64,000 bases of DNA, taken from CAZSNH01 sp052388455 (GTDB lineage: Bacteria > Pseudomonadota > Alphaproteobacteria > Rhizobiales > Hyphomicrobiaceae). This document shows, one piece after another, positions 16,061 through 24,790 of this stretch. The notes under the pieces were generated by a model, which saw only the letters and a list, made by a program, of their open reading frames with translations, did not search any database and had not been told where the DNA came from. The translations under genes were made by a program, and so were the position numbers. How positions within the stretch are numbered: position 1 is the first letter of the stretch; each line of letters begins with the position of its first letter. The stretch is from assembly GCA_052388455.1 (NCBI GenBank), contig JBQTIA010000007.1, positions 111,641 through 175,640 of the forward strand, in the 5' to 3' direction.

Positions 16061-17275
16061 ATGGCGAGCAAGGTATGCAACCCCGCCAACCCGGAAACGT
16101 GGTCGGCCGAGACGCAACTCGTGCACGGCGGCGTGATGCGCTCGCAGTTTGCGGAGACCTCGGAAGCGCTCTTCCTGACGCAGGGTTACGTCTACAAGAA
16201 TGCTGAGGAAGCCGAGGCCCGGTTCAAGAACGAGAGTCCCGGCTATCAGTACTCCCGCTTCGGCAATCCCACCGTGTCGATGTTCGAGGAGCGCATGAAG
16301 CTCCTCGAAGGTGCCGAGGACGCACGCGCCACCGCCACGGGAATGGCCGCCGTCACTGCCGCGCTGCTCTGCTACCTCAAGACCGGCGATCACATCGTCG
16401 CCGCGCGGGCCATGTTCGGCTCCTGCCGCTACATCGTCGAGACGCTGTGCCCTCGCTTCGGCATCGAGATGACTCTGATCGACGGCGGCGACCTCGACGC
16501 CTGGCAGCGGGCGATCAAGCCGAACACGCGCATGTTCTTCTTCGAGACGCCGGCCAACCCGACCCTCGATCTCGTCGACATCGCCGCCGTATCGAAGATC
16601 GCGCACGCGCACGACATCCTGGTCGCCGTCGACAACGTATTCGCGACGCCCCTGCTGCAGAAACCGCTCCAGCACGGCGCCGATATCGTGATCTACTCTG
16701 CGACCAAGCACATCGACGGCCAGGGACGCTGCCTCGGCGGCGTTGTGCTCTGCTCCGCAAAGTTCGTCACCAACCACCTCCAGGACTGGGTGCGCCAGAC
16801 CGGCCCCTCGATGTCGCCGTTCAACGCCTGGGTGCTGCTGAAAGGCCTAGAAACGATGCCCGTACGCGTCGAACGCCAGTGCGCGACGGCCGAGAAACTG
16901 GCCGAGCACCTGCACGGCAAGTCCGGAGTCACCAGGGTCATTTATCCCGGCCGCAACGATCACCCCCAGGCGGCCCTCGCGCGCCGGCAGATGAGCGGCG
17001 GCGGGCAGATCGTGACCATCGAGATCGAGGGCGGCCGGGCGGCGGCTTTCCGCTTCCAGAACGCGCTCCGCCTGTTCAAGATTTCGAACAACCTCGGCGA
17101 CGCCAAGAGCCTCATCACACATCCGACGACGACCACCCACTTCCGATTGAAGCCCGAGCAGCGCGCGGAGCTGGGCATCACCGACGGAATGCTGAGGCTG
17201 TCGGTCGGTCTCGAAGGCGTGCGCGACCTCGTCGCCGACCTCGATGCGGCGCTGGCCGCGGCCCGTTCCGCCTGA
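16061..17275 (+). CDS. metZ: O-succinylhomoserine sulfhydrylase
   Basis: Makes homocysteine directly from O-succinylhomoserine and sulfide in methionine synthesis. A 404-residue Cys/Met-metabolism PLP enzyme. PLP Lys216 is in IYSATKHIDGQGR and the pyridine-ring Asp191 in VAVDNVFATP. FGNPTVSMFEERM and SGGGQIVTIEI are also family blocks. The GQGRCLGG segment after the lysine is typical of MetZ as opposed to MetB/MetC. The ATG at 16061 follows GAGGAGTG. An in-frame GTG at 16010 falls inside the leader terminator and is rejected. Control is by the SAM-II riboswitch. Confidence 0.94.
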   Translation: MASKVCNPANPETWSAETQLVHGGVMRSQFAETSEALFLTQGYVYKNAEEAEARFKNESPGYQYSRFGNPTVSMFEERMKLLEGAEDARATATGMAAVTAALLCYLKTGDHIVAARAMFGSCRYIVETLCPRFGIEMTLIDGGDLDAWQRAIKPNTRMFFFETPANPTLDLVDIAAVSKIAHAHDILVAVDNVFATPLLQKPLQHGADIVIYSATKHIDGQGRCLGGVVLCSAKFVTNHLQDWVRQTGPSMSPFNAWVLLKGLETMPVRVERQCATAEKLAEHLHGKSGVTRVIYPGRNDHPQAALARRQMSGGGQIVTIEIEGGRAAAFRFQNALRLFKISNNLGDAKSLITHPTTTTHFRLKPEQRAELGITDGMLRLSVGLEGVRDLVADLDAALAAARSA

Positions 17276-17339
17276 CAGCCATTGACCGGCATGGCCCGCC
17301 ATGTGGTAGTCGTCGCATCGCAGCCAAGGACGGTACTTC

Positions 17340-17747
17340 GTGCCCGATGATGCTCCCTACGAATCGGTGACCCGCGCCATCCGCATCCGCGTGCGGCCGC
17401 TCTATTCCAGCGAACGGTCGACACCGGACGAAGGCTATTATTTCTGGATCTACGAGGTCGAGATCACCAACGAAGGCACGGAAATCGTGCAGCTCCGTTC
17501 GCGCTTCTGGCGCATCACCGACGCGAACGGGCGCCGCGAGGAGGTGCGTGGCCCCGGCGTCGTCGGCCAGACGCCCGTCATTCCGCCCGGTCAGTCGTTC
17601 ACCTACACCTCCGGATGCCCGCTGCCGACGCCATCGGGCATCATGGTCGGCAGCTACCAGATGGCCGGCGACAACGGCCGCCTGTTCGACGTGGCCATCC
17701 CCGCCTTCTCGCTCGACAGCCCCTACATGGTGAGAAGCCTGAATTGA
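17340..17747 (+). CDS. apaG: ApaG domain protein
   Basis: A 135-residue immunoglobulin-like beta-sandwich protein, full length for the family. Characteristic strands are IRIRVRPLYSSE, YYFWIYEVEITNEG, VQLRSRFWRITD, and the glycine-rich turn GPGVVGQTPVIPPGQSFTYTSGC. MVGSYQM near the end is also diagnostic. The E. coli mutant phenotype involves cobalt resistance and Mg2+ efflux; the biochemical role remains unclear. Start GTG at 17340. It follows metZ in the same direction, as in many Hyphomicrobiales. Confidence 0.93.
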   Translation: MPDDAPYESVTRAIRIRVRPLYSSERSTPDEGYYFWIYEVEITNEGTEIVQLRSRFWRITDANGRREEVRGPGVVGQTPVIPPGQSFTYTSGCPLPTPSGIMVGSYQMAGDNGRLFDVAIPAFSLDSPYMVRSLN

Positions 17748-17779
17748 TGGATCAGGGGGGTGTCGGACCTTCCGTTACA

Positions 17780-17806
17780 GGTATCAGACCCTCCGGGTCT
17801 GATACC
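17780..17806. repeat. 27-bp perfect palindromic element, copy A
   Basis: Arms GGTATCAGACCC and GGGTCTGATACC with loop TCC, twelve perfect pairs. It lies 33 bases after the apaG stop. It differs from copy B at 17872 by compensated changes (TATC/GATA against TGTC/GACA), and its loop is the complement of copy B's, so it is in opposite orientation. Confidence 0.9.
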
Positions 17807-17871
17807 GTGCCGTGAATCCTCTATTGGCCGACGAAGCCCTCATGACCGATAGTTATATTGAGCCCGTCGAT

Positions 17872-17898
17872 GGTGTCAGACCCGGAGGGTCTGACACC
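17872..17898. repeat. 27-bp perfect palindromic element, copy B
   Basis: Arms GGTGTCAGACCC and GGGTCTGACACC with loop GGA, twelve perfect pairs, ending 11 bases before the argE start. It could mask the argE ribosome site (GGAGTAAGAG at 17900) when transcribed from upstream, or simply be a dispersed extragenic palindrome. Confidence 0.9.
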
Positions 17899-17909
17899 TG
17901 GAGTAAGAG

Positions 17910-19070
17910 ATGAAAGGCCCCGACTACACGGCCGAGGAATTGCTGGCGCGTCTGGTGGCATTCGATACCACCAGCCACAAAAGCAATCTGGCGCTGGTGC
18001 ATTTCGTCGAGGACTATCTCGCCCAGCACGGGGTCGCGAGCCGGCTGATCCCGACGCCGGACGGCGCCAAGGCAGGCCTCTTCGCCACCATCGGACCGGT
18101 CGGCGTTCCCGGCGTCGCCCTCTCTGGTCATACGGATGTCGTGCCCGTCGATGGGCAAGCGTGGGACACGGACCCCTTCACGCTGGCCGTCCGCGGGGAC
18201 CGGCTCTACGGACGCGGCACGTCCGACATGAAAGGCTATCTCGCCGCTGTTCTCGCCGCCGTTCCAGACTTCCGTCGCCGAAAGCTGCGAACGCCCATCC
18301 ACATCGTCTTTTCTTACGACGAGGAAACCGGCTGCCACGGCGTCCGGCCGATGATCGCCGAAATGGGCGGCACCCTCGTCAAGCCCCGCATGGTGTTCGT
18401 CGGCGAGCCGACGTCGATGACGGTGGTCGATGCCCACAAGGGGCCCGTCCGCTGGCAGGTCGAGGTCGACGGCCGCGCGGCTCATTCCAGCATGGCGCAT
18501 CTCGGCGTCAACGCGATCACCGCCGCCGCCCGGCTGATCGCCGAGCTGTTGCGGATCGAGGCGGAACTCAAGCTGCGACCGCCCGATGTCCGCTTCGAGC
18601 CGCCCTATCCCACTTTGCAGGTGACGCTGATCGAAGGCGGTACGGCAACCAATATCGTGCCAGTCTTCTGCCGCTTCGGCTTCGAGGTTCGGGCGCTGCC
18701 GGGACTCGATGTGTCGGCGATCGAAACCCGGATGAGGCGGCTGGCCGGGTCGGAGCTGCTGCCCGAGATGCAGCGCGTGGCACCCGAAGCGGCCATTACC
18801 ATCCAGCAGACCAATGCCGTGCCGCCGTTTGCGGCCCACGCAGGCTCGGAGGTGCTGGCTCTCGCCTTGAAGCTCGCCGAGGCCAATGAGACGTTCGCCG
18901 TGTCCTATGCCACGGAAGCCGGTCTCTTCCAGGACGCCGGCGCTCCGGCCATCGTCTGCGGACCGGGCTCGATAGCCCAGGCCCACACCGCCAACGAATG
19001 GATCGCAAGGAGTGAACTCGCGAAATGCCAAGCCTTCCTTGGCCGGCTGGCGGATTGGGCGGAGGGGTGA
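17910..19070 (+). CDS. argE: Acetylornithine deacetylase
   Basis: M20-family metallohydrolase of 386 residues that removes acetate from N-acetylornithine in arginine synthesis. Metal and catalytic residues: His74 and Asp76 in SGHTDVVPVD, Asp106 in GRGTSDMKG, Glu138/Glu139 in YDEETGCHG, the EPT in VGEPTSMTV, and the late histidine in AHTANEW. The dimerisation domain begins near AHKGPVRWQVEVDGRAAHSS. A DapE assignment is less likely, as SYDEETGCHG and VGEPTSM are the ArgE forms. It is convergent with argG, the later arginine gene. Confidence 0.9.
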   Translation: MKGPDYTAEELLARLVAFDTTSHKSNLALVHFVEDYLAQHGVASRLIPTPDGAKAGLFATIGPVGVPGVALSGHTDVVPVDGQAWDTDPFTLAVRGDRLYGRGTSDMKGYLAAVLAAVPDFRRRKLRTPIHIVFSYDEETGCHGVRPMIAEMGGTLVKPRMVFVGEPTSMTVVDAHKGPVRWQVEVDGRAAHSSMAHLGVNAITAAARLIAELLRIEAELKLRPPDVRFEPPYPTLQVTLIEGGTATNIVPVFCRFGFEVRALPGLDVSAIETRMRRLAGSELLPEMQRVAPEAAITIQQTNAVPPFAAHAGSEVLALALKLAEANETFAVSYATEAGLFQDAGAPAIVCGPGSIAQAHTANEWIARSELAKCQAFLGRLADWAEG

Positions 19071-19110
19071 CCTTCGACGCCGTCGTCCAATTGAGTCGAT
19101 GCCAACTGCC

Positions 19111-20358
19111 CTAGCTGCGTCGCACCCGCGCCCCCAGCGTCCGCAGCCGCAAGGCGTTGAGCTTGATGAAGCCGGCGGCGTCCTTCTGATCGTAGGCGCC
19201 CTTGTCGTCCTCGATGGTCATGAGAGTCGAGGAGTAGAGCGACTTGCGGCTTTCGCGCCCGACGACGATGACGTTGCCCTTGTAAAGCTCGAGCGTCACC
19301 TCGCCTTCGACATGCTCCTGCGATTTATCGATCATCGCCTGCAGCATCTCGCGCTCGGGCGAGAACCAGAAACCGTAGTAGATTAGCTCCGCATAGCGCG
19401 GCATGAACTCGTCCTTGAGGTGTGCGGCCCCGCGGTCGAGCGTCAGGCTTTCGATGGCGCGGTGCGCGGCCAAGAGGATGGTGCCGCCCGGCGTTTCATA
19501 CACACCGCGTGATTTCATCCCGACGAAGCGGTTCTCGACCAGATCGATGCGACCGATGCCGTTGTCGCGGCCGAGGTCGTTCAGCGCCTTCAGCAGGGCG
19601 GCCGGTGTCAAAGCCTTGCCGTTGAGCGATACGGCGTCCCCCTTCAGAAATCCGATCCTGATCGTCGTAACAGCGTCGGGCGCGGCCATCGGCGAGATGG
19701 TCCGCTGATAGACGATTTCCGGCGCCTTCTTGGCCGGATCCTCCAGCACCTTGCCCTCGGAGGACAAGTGCAGCAGGTTGGCGTCGACTGAGAACGGCGC
19801 TTCGCCCTCCTTGTCCTTGGCGACGGGAATCTGATTCTTGCGCGCGAACTCCAGCAGCTCCTCGCGCCCCTTGAACGCCCACTCCCGCCAGGGCGCGACG
19901 ATCTTGATCCCCGGTTCCAGCGCATAATAGGTCAGCTCGAAGCGAACCTGATCGTTACCCTTGCCGGTGGCACCGTGGCAGACGGCATCGGCTCCCGTCA
20001 GCCTCGCGATCTCGATCTGCTGCTTGGCGATGAGCGGCCGGGCGATCGACGTGCCGAGCAGATACACGCCCTCGTAGAGAGCGTTGGCGCGGAACATCGG
20101 AAACACGTAGTCGCGGACGAATTCCTCGCGCAGGTCCTCGATAAAAATGTTCTCGGCCTTGATGCCGAGCATGAGAGCCTTCTTGCGGGCCGGTTCCAGC
20201 TCCTCGCCCTGGCCGAGGTCGGCGGTGAACGTCACGACCTCCGCGTCATAAGTCTCCTGCAGCCATTTGAGGATGATCGACGTGTCGAGGCCGCCCGAAT
20301 AGGCGAGCACCACCTTTTTGATGCCCTTGCCCTCTTTCGTGCCTGCTTTGGTGGCCAT
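19111..20358 (-). CDS. argG: Argininosuccinate synthase
   Basis: ATP-dependent joining of citrulline and aspartate, the penultimate step to arginine. 415 residues. The ATP pyrophosphatase P-loop is AYSGGLDTS at residues 19-27. Substrate-binding blocks CHGATGKGNDQVRFE and YETPGGTIL are intact. The start ATG at 20358 (MATKAGTKEGKGIKK) has a short lysine-rich lead. It is convergent with argE and separated from the upstream Cys-repeat protein by about 235 bases holding the divergent promoters. Confidence 0.95.
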   Translation of the reverse strand: MATKAGTKEGKGIKKVVLAYSGGLDTSIILKWLQETYDAEVVTFTADLGQGEELEPARKKALMLGIKAENIFIEDLREEFVRDYVFPMFRANALYEGVYLLGTSIARPLIAKQQIEIARLTGADAVCHGATGKGNDQVRFELTYYALEPGIKIVAPWREWAFKGREELLEFARKNQIPVAKDKEGEAPFSVDANLLHLSSEGKVLEDPAKKAPEIVYQRTISPMAAPDAVTTIRIGFLKGDAVSLNGKALTPAALLKALNDLGRDNGIGRIDLVENRFVGMKSRGVYETPGGTILLAAHRAIESLTLDRGAAHLKDEFMPRYAELIYYGFWFSPEREMLQAMIDKSQEHVEGEVTLELYKGNVIVVGRESRKSLYSSTLMTIEDDKGAYDQKDAAGFIKLNALRLRTLGARVRRS

Positions 20359-20593
20359 GCCCGCTGTTCCCCAAGGTCGCCGGTTGTTTGACGCGGCGCA
20401 CTATAGTCGGCAGCTGGCGGCCGGCAACCTGAGGCCGGTCGGGTGGGGCGGGAAGGCCGGGCATACTCGCTGGAAAATGGATCGCGCCAAACGCACGACA
20501 CTTGTGAACAAATATTAAACAGAATGCCATGGTAGCGGCCAAATCGAGGGTGGTAGTGTCCCAGGGGTTTTTATTCCAGGGGAGTACATCGCC

Positions 20594-21322
20594 GTGAGGA
20601 ACCATCGCGCCTCTTTGGCGGTCGCCGCGGCTGTCTGGGCCATGCTTGGCGCAACCGCTGTCTCGCAGGCTCAAGTCCCGGCCGAGGACCCACCAGCGGC
20701 AGCGTCGCCCGCCGCCGAGCCGCAGGGTGTCCCGACGGGTCCGGTCGCCGCACCCGCCGACTCGCCAAACGCGTCGGACGCCAAGTCCGGCAAAACGCCG
20801 GCCGCCGCCGCTGCCGAAAAGCCGCCCGCCAAGCCGGCGGCCAAACCCGCGGCCAAGCCGAAACCCGCTCCGGTCGACTGTGCCACCATGTTCGAGGCGC
20901 TCTGCGTCGAGACGGCGGCCTGCAGCTGGACCGCTGGAACACCCAAGCCCGACGGCACTGCGGTTCCTGGGCAATGTCAGAAGAAGGCGGCAGGAAGCAG
21001 CAAGCCGACTGCCGCGGCTGGCACCGGCGGTGCGTGCGAACCGCTTTATGAGGCCGGCTGCCGGGAAACCCCCGGCTGCGTGTGGGTGGCCGCGACCACC
21101 AACAAGGACGGCTCGCCGGCCACACCGCATTGCCAGAAGAAGGCCGCGACCGCCAGCAAGCCGAAACCCAAGCCTGCTCCGGCTGCCGCCGCCGCACCTG
21201 CTGCGGCGCCGGCGACAACCCCGACCGCGGACGGTGCCCCAGCCGCCGCACCTGCTCCTGCCGAACCGGCGGCGGAACCGGCCGCCCCGGCCAGTCCTTC
21301 CGAAGCGGTGGCCCCCAATTGA
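20594..21322 (+). CDS. Secreted Ala/Pro-rich protein with duplicated four-Cys motif
   Basis: 242 residues, no family recognised. Residues 1-27 are a signal peptide ending AVSQAQ. Residues 28-92 and 185-242 are Ala/Pro/Lys-rich linkers that look disordered. Between them two copies of an identical cysteine pattern, C-x7-C-x5-C-x17-C, occur at Cys96/104/110/128 and Cys148/156/162/180. Each copy has acidic residues before the third Cys, a Trp shortly after it, and ends C-Q-K-K-A. Likely two small disulfide-bonded domains in the periplasm or on the surface. Start GTG at 20594 after AGGGGAGTAC. Function unknown. Confidence 0.72.
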   Translation: MRNHRASLAVAAAVWAMLGATAVSQAQVPAEDPPAAASPAAEPQGVPTGPVAAPADSPNASDAKSGKTPAAAAAEKPPAKPAAKPAAKPKPAPVDCATMFEALCVETAACSWTAGTPKPDGTAVPGQCQKKAAGSSKPTAAAGTGGACEPLYEAGCRETPGCVWVAATTNKDGSPATPHCQKKAATASKPKPKPAPAAAAAPAAAPATTPTADGAPAAAPAPAEPAAEPAAPASPSEAVAPN

Positions 21323-21332
21323 AGGTGAACGG

Positions 21333-21941
21333 CTAAAATCCGAAAGCGCGCGGCGTCGAGAGCCAGGGCCACAGCGCGAACGATCCGGTCATCGGCAGCA
21401 GCATCAGCGGCGCGACGAGCCGGCCGAACTCGGCGATCTGTGCCGAGGCGTGTCCGCCCTCGCTCCGATAGGCCGAATAGTTGCGACGTGCGGGAGCCGT
21501 GACGATCTCCGCTGCCTTCAGCGTGGCTGCACTGGCTTCCGCCGCCGGCATGGCGACGCTGCGCGGCACGCCGAAATTCATCATCGTGAAGGCCATGCCG
21601 AGCACCATCGGCGAACGTCCGAAAGGCGTAAACGAAAGCCAGAGGTCGAACGGCTGCATCATGGCCGACGCCGGCGGCGTCATCGGCCAGGAAAATCCGG
21701 GGAACGCGGCCATTGCGGGGTTCTGCATCCCGCTGGTCATCGCCCAGGGATAGGCGGGCCACTCGGCGGACCGGCGCGGCGGGGTCGCCGGCTCACCGGT
21801 CATGGACCGCGCAGCAGACGCCCAGAAGCTCAGCACCTGCTCGGTCATGGCGACGGACGCCGCCGTCGTCGCAGCCATGTAACCGAACATGGCATCCGAG
21901 GTGCACTTCGCGAGGCGAGATTGCGCAGAGACGTCGAGCAT
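21333..21941 (-). CDS. Hypothetical protein, possibly phasin-like at its N-terminus
   Basis: 202 residues from an ATG at 21941 preceded by TAGGATTT; the frame could extend to a TTG at 22010. The first 45 residues (SDAMFGYMAATTAASVAMTE, then QVLSFWASAARS) form an alanine-rich amphipathic helix resembling phasin or PHA-associated proteins. The middle is rich in Pro, Met, Phe and Trp (YPWAMTSGMQNPAMAAFPGF). The C-terminus has AYRSEGGHASAQI. No catalytic motif. It is convergent with the Cys-repeat gene with 10 bases between. The phasin likeness is weak and could be coincidence. Confidence 0.5.
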   Translation of the reverse strand: MLDVSAQSRLAKCTSDAMFGYMAATTAASVAMTEQVLSFWASAARSMTGEPATPPRRSAEWPAYPWAMTSGMQNPAMAAFPGFSWPMTPPASAMMQPFDLWLSFTPFGRSPMVLGMAFTMMNFGVPRSVAMPAAEASAATLKAAEIVTAPARRNYSAYRSEGGHASAQIAEFGRLVAPLMLLPMTGSFALWPWLSTPRAFGF

Positions 21942-22103
21942 GGCGGCTGAAATCCTAGCTGAGCCGGCCACTGGCGCAGCCGAACCGATGATCCATTTTT
22001 TGGACGACAAACGCTAAACGGCGTTGAATTTTCTTGCGGACTCAAAGGATAGCATAAAATTCCGTGCCGCAACACAGGCCATGTTGCGTTGCAAGAGCGA
22101 AAG

Positions 22104-22562
22104 TCAGGTCATGAACCGCTTGGTGCCGCCTTGAGCGTTGGTCCCGGTGGTCGGTGCGCTCCCCGTGTCGTCGCCGGCCTGCCGTCCAGCCAAAATCCAG
22201 TAGACGAACCCGCCGACGAAGCCCGGCGTCAGGAACGCCCGCGCCGCATAGTCGTTGAGGATGGTCGGTCCGACGCTTTCGCTCGAATACTGGGCAAAGA
22301 AGCCAGCGATTGCGACGGCGATACCCCCGGCTGCGTAATAGGCCCAGTTCCGAATCGACTGCCATTCGCCGACCGCCGCAACGACCAGCGCGAACGGGGC
22401 CGAGAACACGGCGAAGTGCGTGGCCGTCAGAAGCACCAGCTCTCCCATGGCCGGTCCCGGCGGCAGGCCGTCCGGGGCCATGGCGAACACGGCCTGCACG
22501 AACCCGCCGGCGACACAGGCCACCAAGAAGCCGAACAGGACCCTGACGAGGGCTGCGAGCAT
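22104..22562 (-). CDS. Small membrane protein, GFVGGxVYW family (copy 1)
   Basis: 152 residues from an ATG at 22562; an upstream extension to 22652 is basic and less likely. Four hydrophobic helices. The end TPGFVGGFVYWILAGRQ nearly repeats the end of the 145-residue protein at 29136-29573 (TAGFVGGLVYWLIAGRT). Both also share a charged-Arg-Ser/Asn-Trp-x-Tyr-Tyr segment (IRNWAYYAAGG and IRSWLYYMIGG), so they are paralogues. Function unknown; no catalytic residue stands out. The C-terminal 20 residues are polar and Gly/Thr-rich. Confidence 0.65.
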   Translation of the reverse strand: MLAALVRVLFGFLVACVAGGFVQAVFAMAPDGLPPGPAMGELVLLTATHFAVFSAPFALVVAAVGEWQSIRNWAYYAAGGIAVAIAGFFAQYSSESVGPTILNDYAARAFLTPGFVGGFVYWILAGRQAGDDTGSAPTTGTNAQGGTKRFMT

Positions 22563-22807
22563 CGGATATTTCCGCCCCAGTTCATCGACCGCGCGAACTG
22601 TATCGGTTGTCCGCCGGATTCCAACTGGAAATCGACGGCGACGACGACCCAACCCACGACCCTAGCCCGAACACTGCACCAGAACGCGACTGCGATCGTA
22701 CGAACGTGAGCCGATCCAAGGCATCGGGCGCGAGACCCTGCTCGGTCGCTGCCCGTCAGACTTCAAAAGTGACTTGCCGGCGGCAGCCGGTTAACAAGAA
22801 GAGCTGA

Positions 22808-23752
22808 ATGCACCCCATCACGAGAGTATCAATGAAAGCTCCCCCCCCCCGCGATCCCGCGGACGCCATCGGCGCCCACTGGAACCAGCGCGTGAAAGAG
22901 GAGCGGCCGATTCGGTGGATGACGCACCCGTGGGTGGCGTCGAAAGTCAACCAGCTTGTTGGCGGGATCGACAGCGCGGCCTGGGGCGACGGGCTCGTGG
23001 CGCGGCTCAGGCAGACCTTTGCGGGATCGTTGCCCTTCAGACGCGGCATCAGCGTCGCGTGCGGAAAGGGGCTGATCGAGCTCGAGCTTGTGAAGAGCGG
23101 TCTGGTGCAGAGCTTCGACTGCTTCGACTTCGCGGCCGAGCGCATTGCCGAAGGTGAGAAGCGCGCGCGGCGGGCGGGCCTCGAGAACCGCGTCCGATAT
23201 TCGAGCGCCGATGCATTTGCCGCGGTCGAGGCCCTCGGCCAATACGACCTCGTGTACTGGCGCAACGCTATTCACCACATGACCGATACGAAAGCGGCGC
23301 TCGGCTGGAGCGCGCGCTGCCTCGCCAGGGGCGGCGTCCTCTATCTCGATGACTACGTGGGGCCGAGCCGCTTCCAGTACTCGGACCGGCTGCTGGCGGA
23401 CGTGAACGAGGTCCGCGCGGCGCTCCCAGAGCGCCTTCTCGCGCGCCGCGCCCCCAAAAGGGGGTACTACCCCCGCAAGATGCCGCGGCCGGTCGAGGCC
23501 GACGTCATCCGTGTCGATCCCTCGGAGGCCGCCGATTCCGCCAACATCATGGCCGGTTTGCTGCTGCATTTCCCCGATGCCGACGTCGTCAAGGTCTCGG
23601 GCGGCCTCTTCCAGGCCGGTCTGCACGACATCATGGGCAATTTCGACGCCACGCACGACAGGGAGACTCTCGAGCGGCTCTGGGCGGCCGAGCGCGACTT
23701 CATCGCAAACGGCCATCTCCACTGGGCCGTCGCGCTGGCGCGCAAGAGCTGA
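22808..23752 (+). CDS. Class I SAM-dependent methyltransferase with poly-C tract near the start
   Basis: 314 residues. Motif I is GISVACGKGLIELELV, then FDCFDFAAERI, and DLVYWRNAIHHMTDTK gives the post-motif II aromatic/Asn region; GGVLYLDDYVGPSRFQYS follows. This layout fits glycan- or small-molecule methyltransferases found in surface polysaccharide clusters, but no such cluster is here. A run of ten C at 22841-22850 lies within the first dozen codons (Ala-Pro-Pro-Pro-Arg). The ATG at 22808 has AAGAAGAG before it; an ATG at 22832 is also possible. Length changes in the tract would shift the frame. Confidence 0.75.
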   Translation: MHPITRVSMKAPPPRDPADAIGAHWNQRVKEERPIRWMTHPWVASKVNQLVGGIDSAAWGDGLVARLRQTFAGSLPFRRGISVACGKGLIELELVKSGLVQSFDCFDFAAERIAEGEKRARRAGLENRVRYSSADAFAAVEALGQYDLVYWRNAIHHMTDTKAALGWSARCLARGGVLYLDDYVGPSRFQYSDRLLADVNEVRAALPERLLARRAPKRGYYPRKMPRPVEADVIRVDPSEAADSANIMAGLLLHFPDADVVKVSGGLFQAGLHDIMGNFDATHDRETLERLWAAERDFIANGHLHWAVALARKS

Positions 23753-23768
23753 GTGCGGAGGATGCCAT

Positions 23769-23793
23769 GCCCGGCGACTGCGCTTCGCCGGGC
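23769..23793. terminator. Hairpin between convergent methyltransferase and eutC
   Basis: GCCCGGCGA at 23769-23777 and TCGCCGGGC at 23785-23793, nine perfect pairs with a seven-base loop, 16 bases after the methyltransferase stop. Only a weak T content follows. Possibly a bidirectional terminator. Confidence 0.45.
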
Positions 23794-23918
23794 GTATTGC
23801 ACAGCTAAGAGCTGCGGGGTTGCATCCGGTATAAAGCGCGGTGCCACGAGCAGGGGCCGCCGCACTCGCACGGCTCCTGCCGCATCGACTTACCCGGTAC
23901 GAACAGAATGATTGAATT

Positions 23919-24755
23919 TCAGTCGCTGGCCAGCAGGAAATTGCTCGCGCCGGGCAGAGCGGCCCGCGGCAGGCCCTCCGCCTCGTCCTTGAGCAGCACC
24001 CCGGACACCTGCCGCCGCCGGGCCTCGCCCATCAGATAGTGCAGCTTGTGCGCGGCCTCCTCGAAGCTCAGCCCCTCGCGACGGACATTGGAGATGCAGT
24101 TGCGGGTTTCGTCCGTCATCCCGCGCCGGGGATTCAAGGTCATATAGATGCCCATGCTGTCGGGCGAGCTGAGACCTGGGCGCTCGCCGATCAGCACCAC
24201 CACAAGCCCGGCGCCGAGGATCTCTCCGATCTCGTCCCCGATCGCCACTCGCGCCTGACGCACGACGATCAGCGGCGCCAGGCTCCAGCGCTCCCGCTCG
24301 ATCACCGGCTGAATGTGATCGAGAAACGGCACGGCATTCTGCTCGATGGCCATCGCGGAGAGCCCGTCCCCGATCACGATCGCCACGTCGCAGGTCATCG
24401 GCGGCGCGCCGTGGGCGGCCAGCGCCAGACGTGAGACATGAGCCAGACGGCGGCCCATGTCCGGCCGCTGGAGGTAGATCGGCCGCGTCTCGGCGGCGCT
24501 GTCGAGCACGAGAACGCTGTGACCTTTCGCTTCCAGCGTTTTTCGCAGGGCACCGGCATCGAGCTCGTGGTGCACCGCTTTGCGCGCCCGCGCATGGGCC
24601 AGCTGGAAGTCCAGATGCGGTGCCGTCGGCAGGCTGGTGCCCGAGCGGCCCAACGCAATTCTGGCCGGCGTGAAGCGGCGCAACTGCCCCCAGGGGTTGG
24701 CGACGACGGACGAGCGGCCGTCGGGGGTCTGGTCGGAAGGGCCGTCGTGGCTCAT
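23919..24755 (-). CDS. eutC: Ethanolamine ammonia-lyase small subunit
   Basis: Partner of EutB in the adenosylcobalamin-dependent lyase that turns ethanolamine into acetaldehyde and ammonia. 278 residues from the ATG at 24755 (MSHDGPSDQ), which has GAGGCGG before it. Recognisable blocks: FTPARIALGRSGTSLPT, RPDMGRRL, DVAIVIGDGLSA and the cobalamin-proximal IGERPGLSSPDSMGIYMT. It is the last gene of the operon eat-eutB-eutC, 35 bases after eutB. No microcompartment shell genes are nearby. Confidence 0.93.
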   Translation of the reverse strand: MSHDGPSDQTPDGRSSVVANPWGQLRRFTPARIALGRSGTSLPTAPHLDFQLAHARARKAVHHELDAGALRKTLEAKGHSVLVLDSAAETRPIYLQRPDMGRRLAHVSRLALAAHGAPPMTCDVAIVIGDGLSAMAIEQNAVPFLDHIQPVIERERWSLAPLIVVRQARVAIGDEIGEILGAGLVVVLIGERPGLSSPDSMGIYMTLNPRRGMTDETRNCISNVRREGLSFEEAAHKLHYLMGEARRRQVSGVLLKDEAEGLPRAALPGASNFLLASD

Positions 24756-24790
24756 GTGCCGCCTCGGTCGTTGGGCCTGATGCACGCGCG

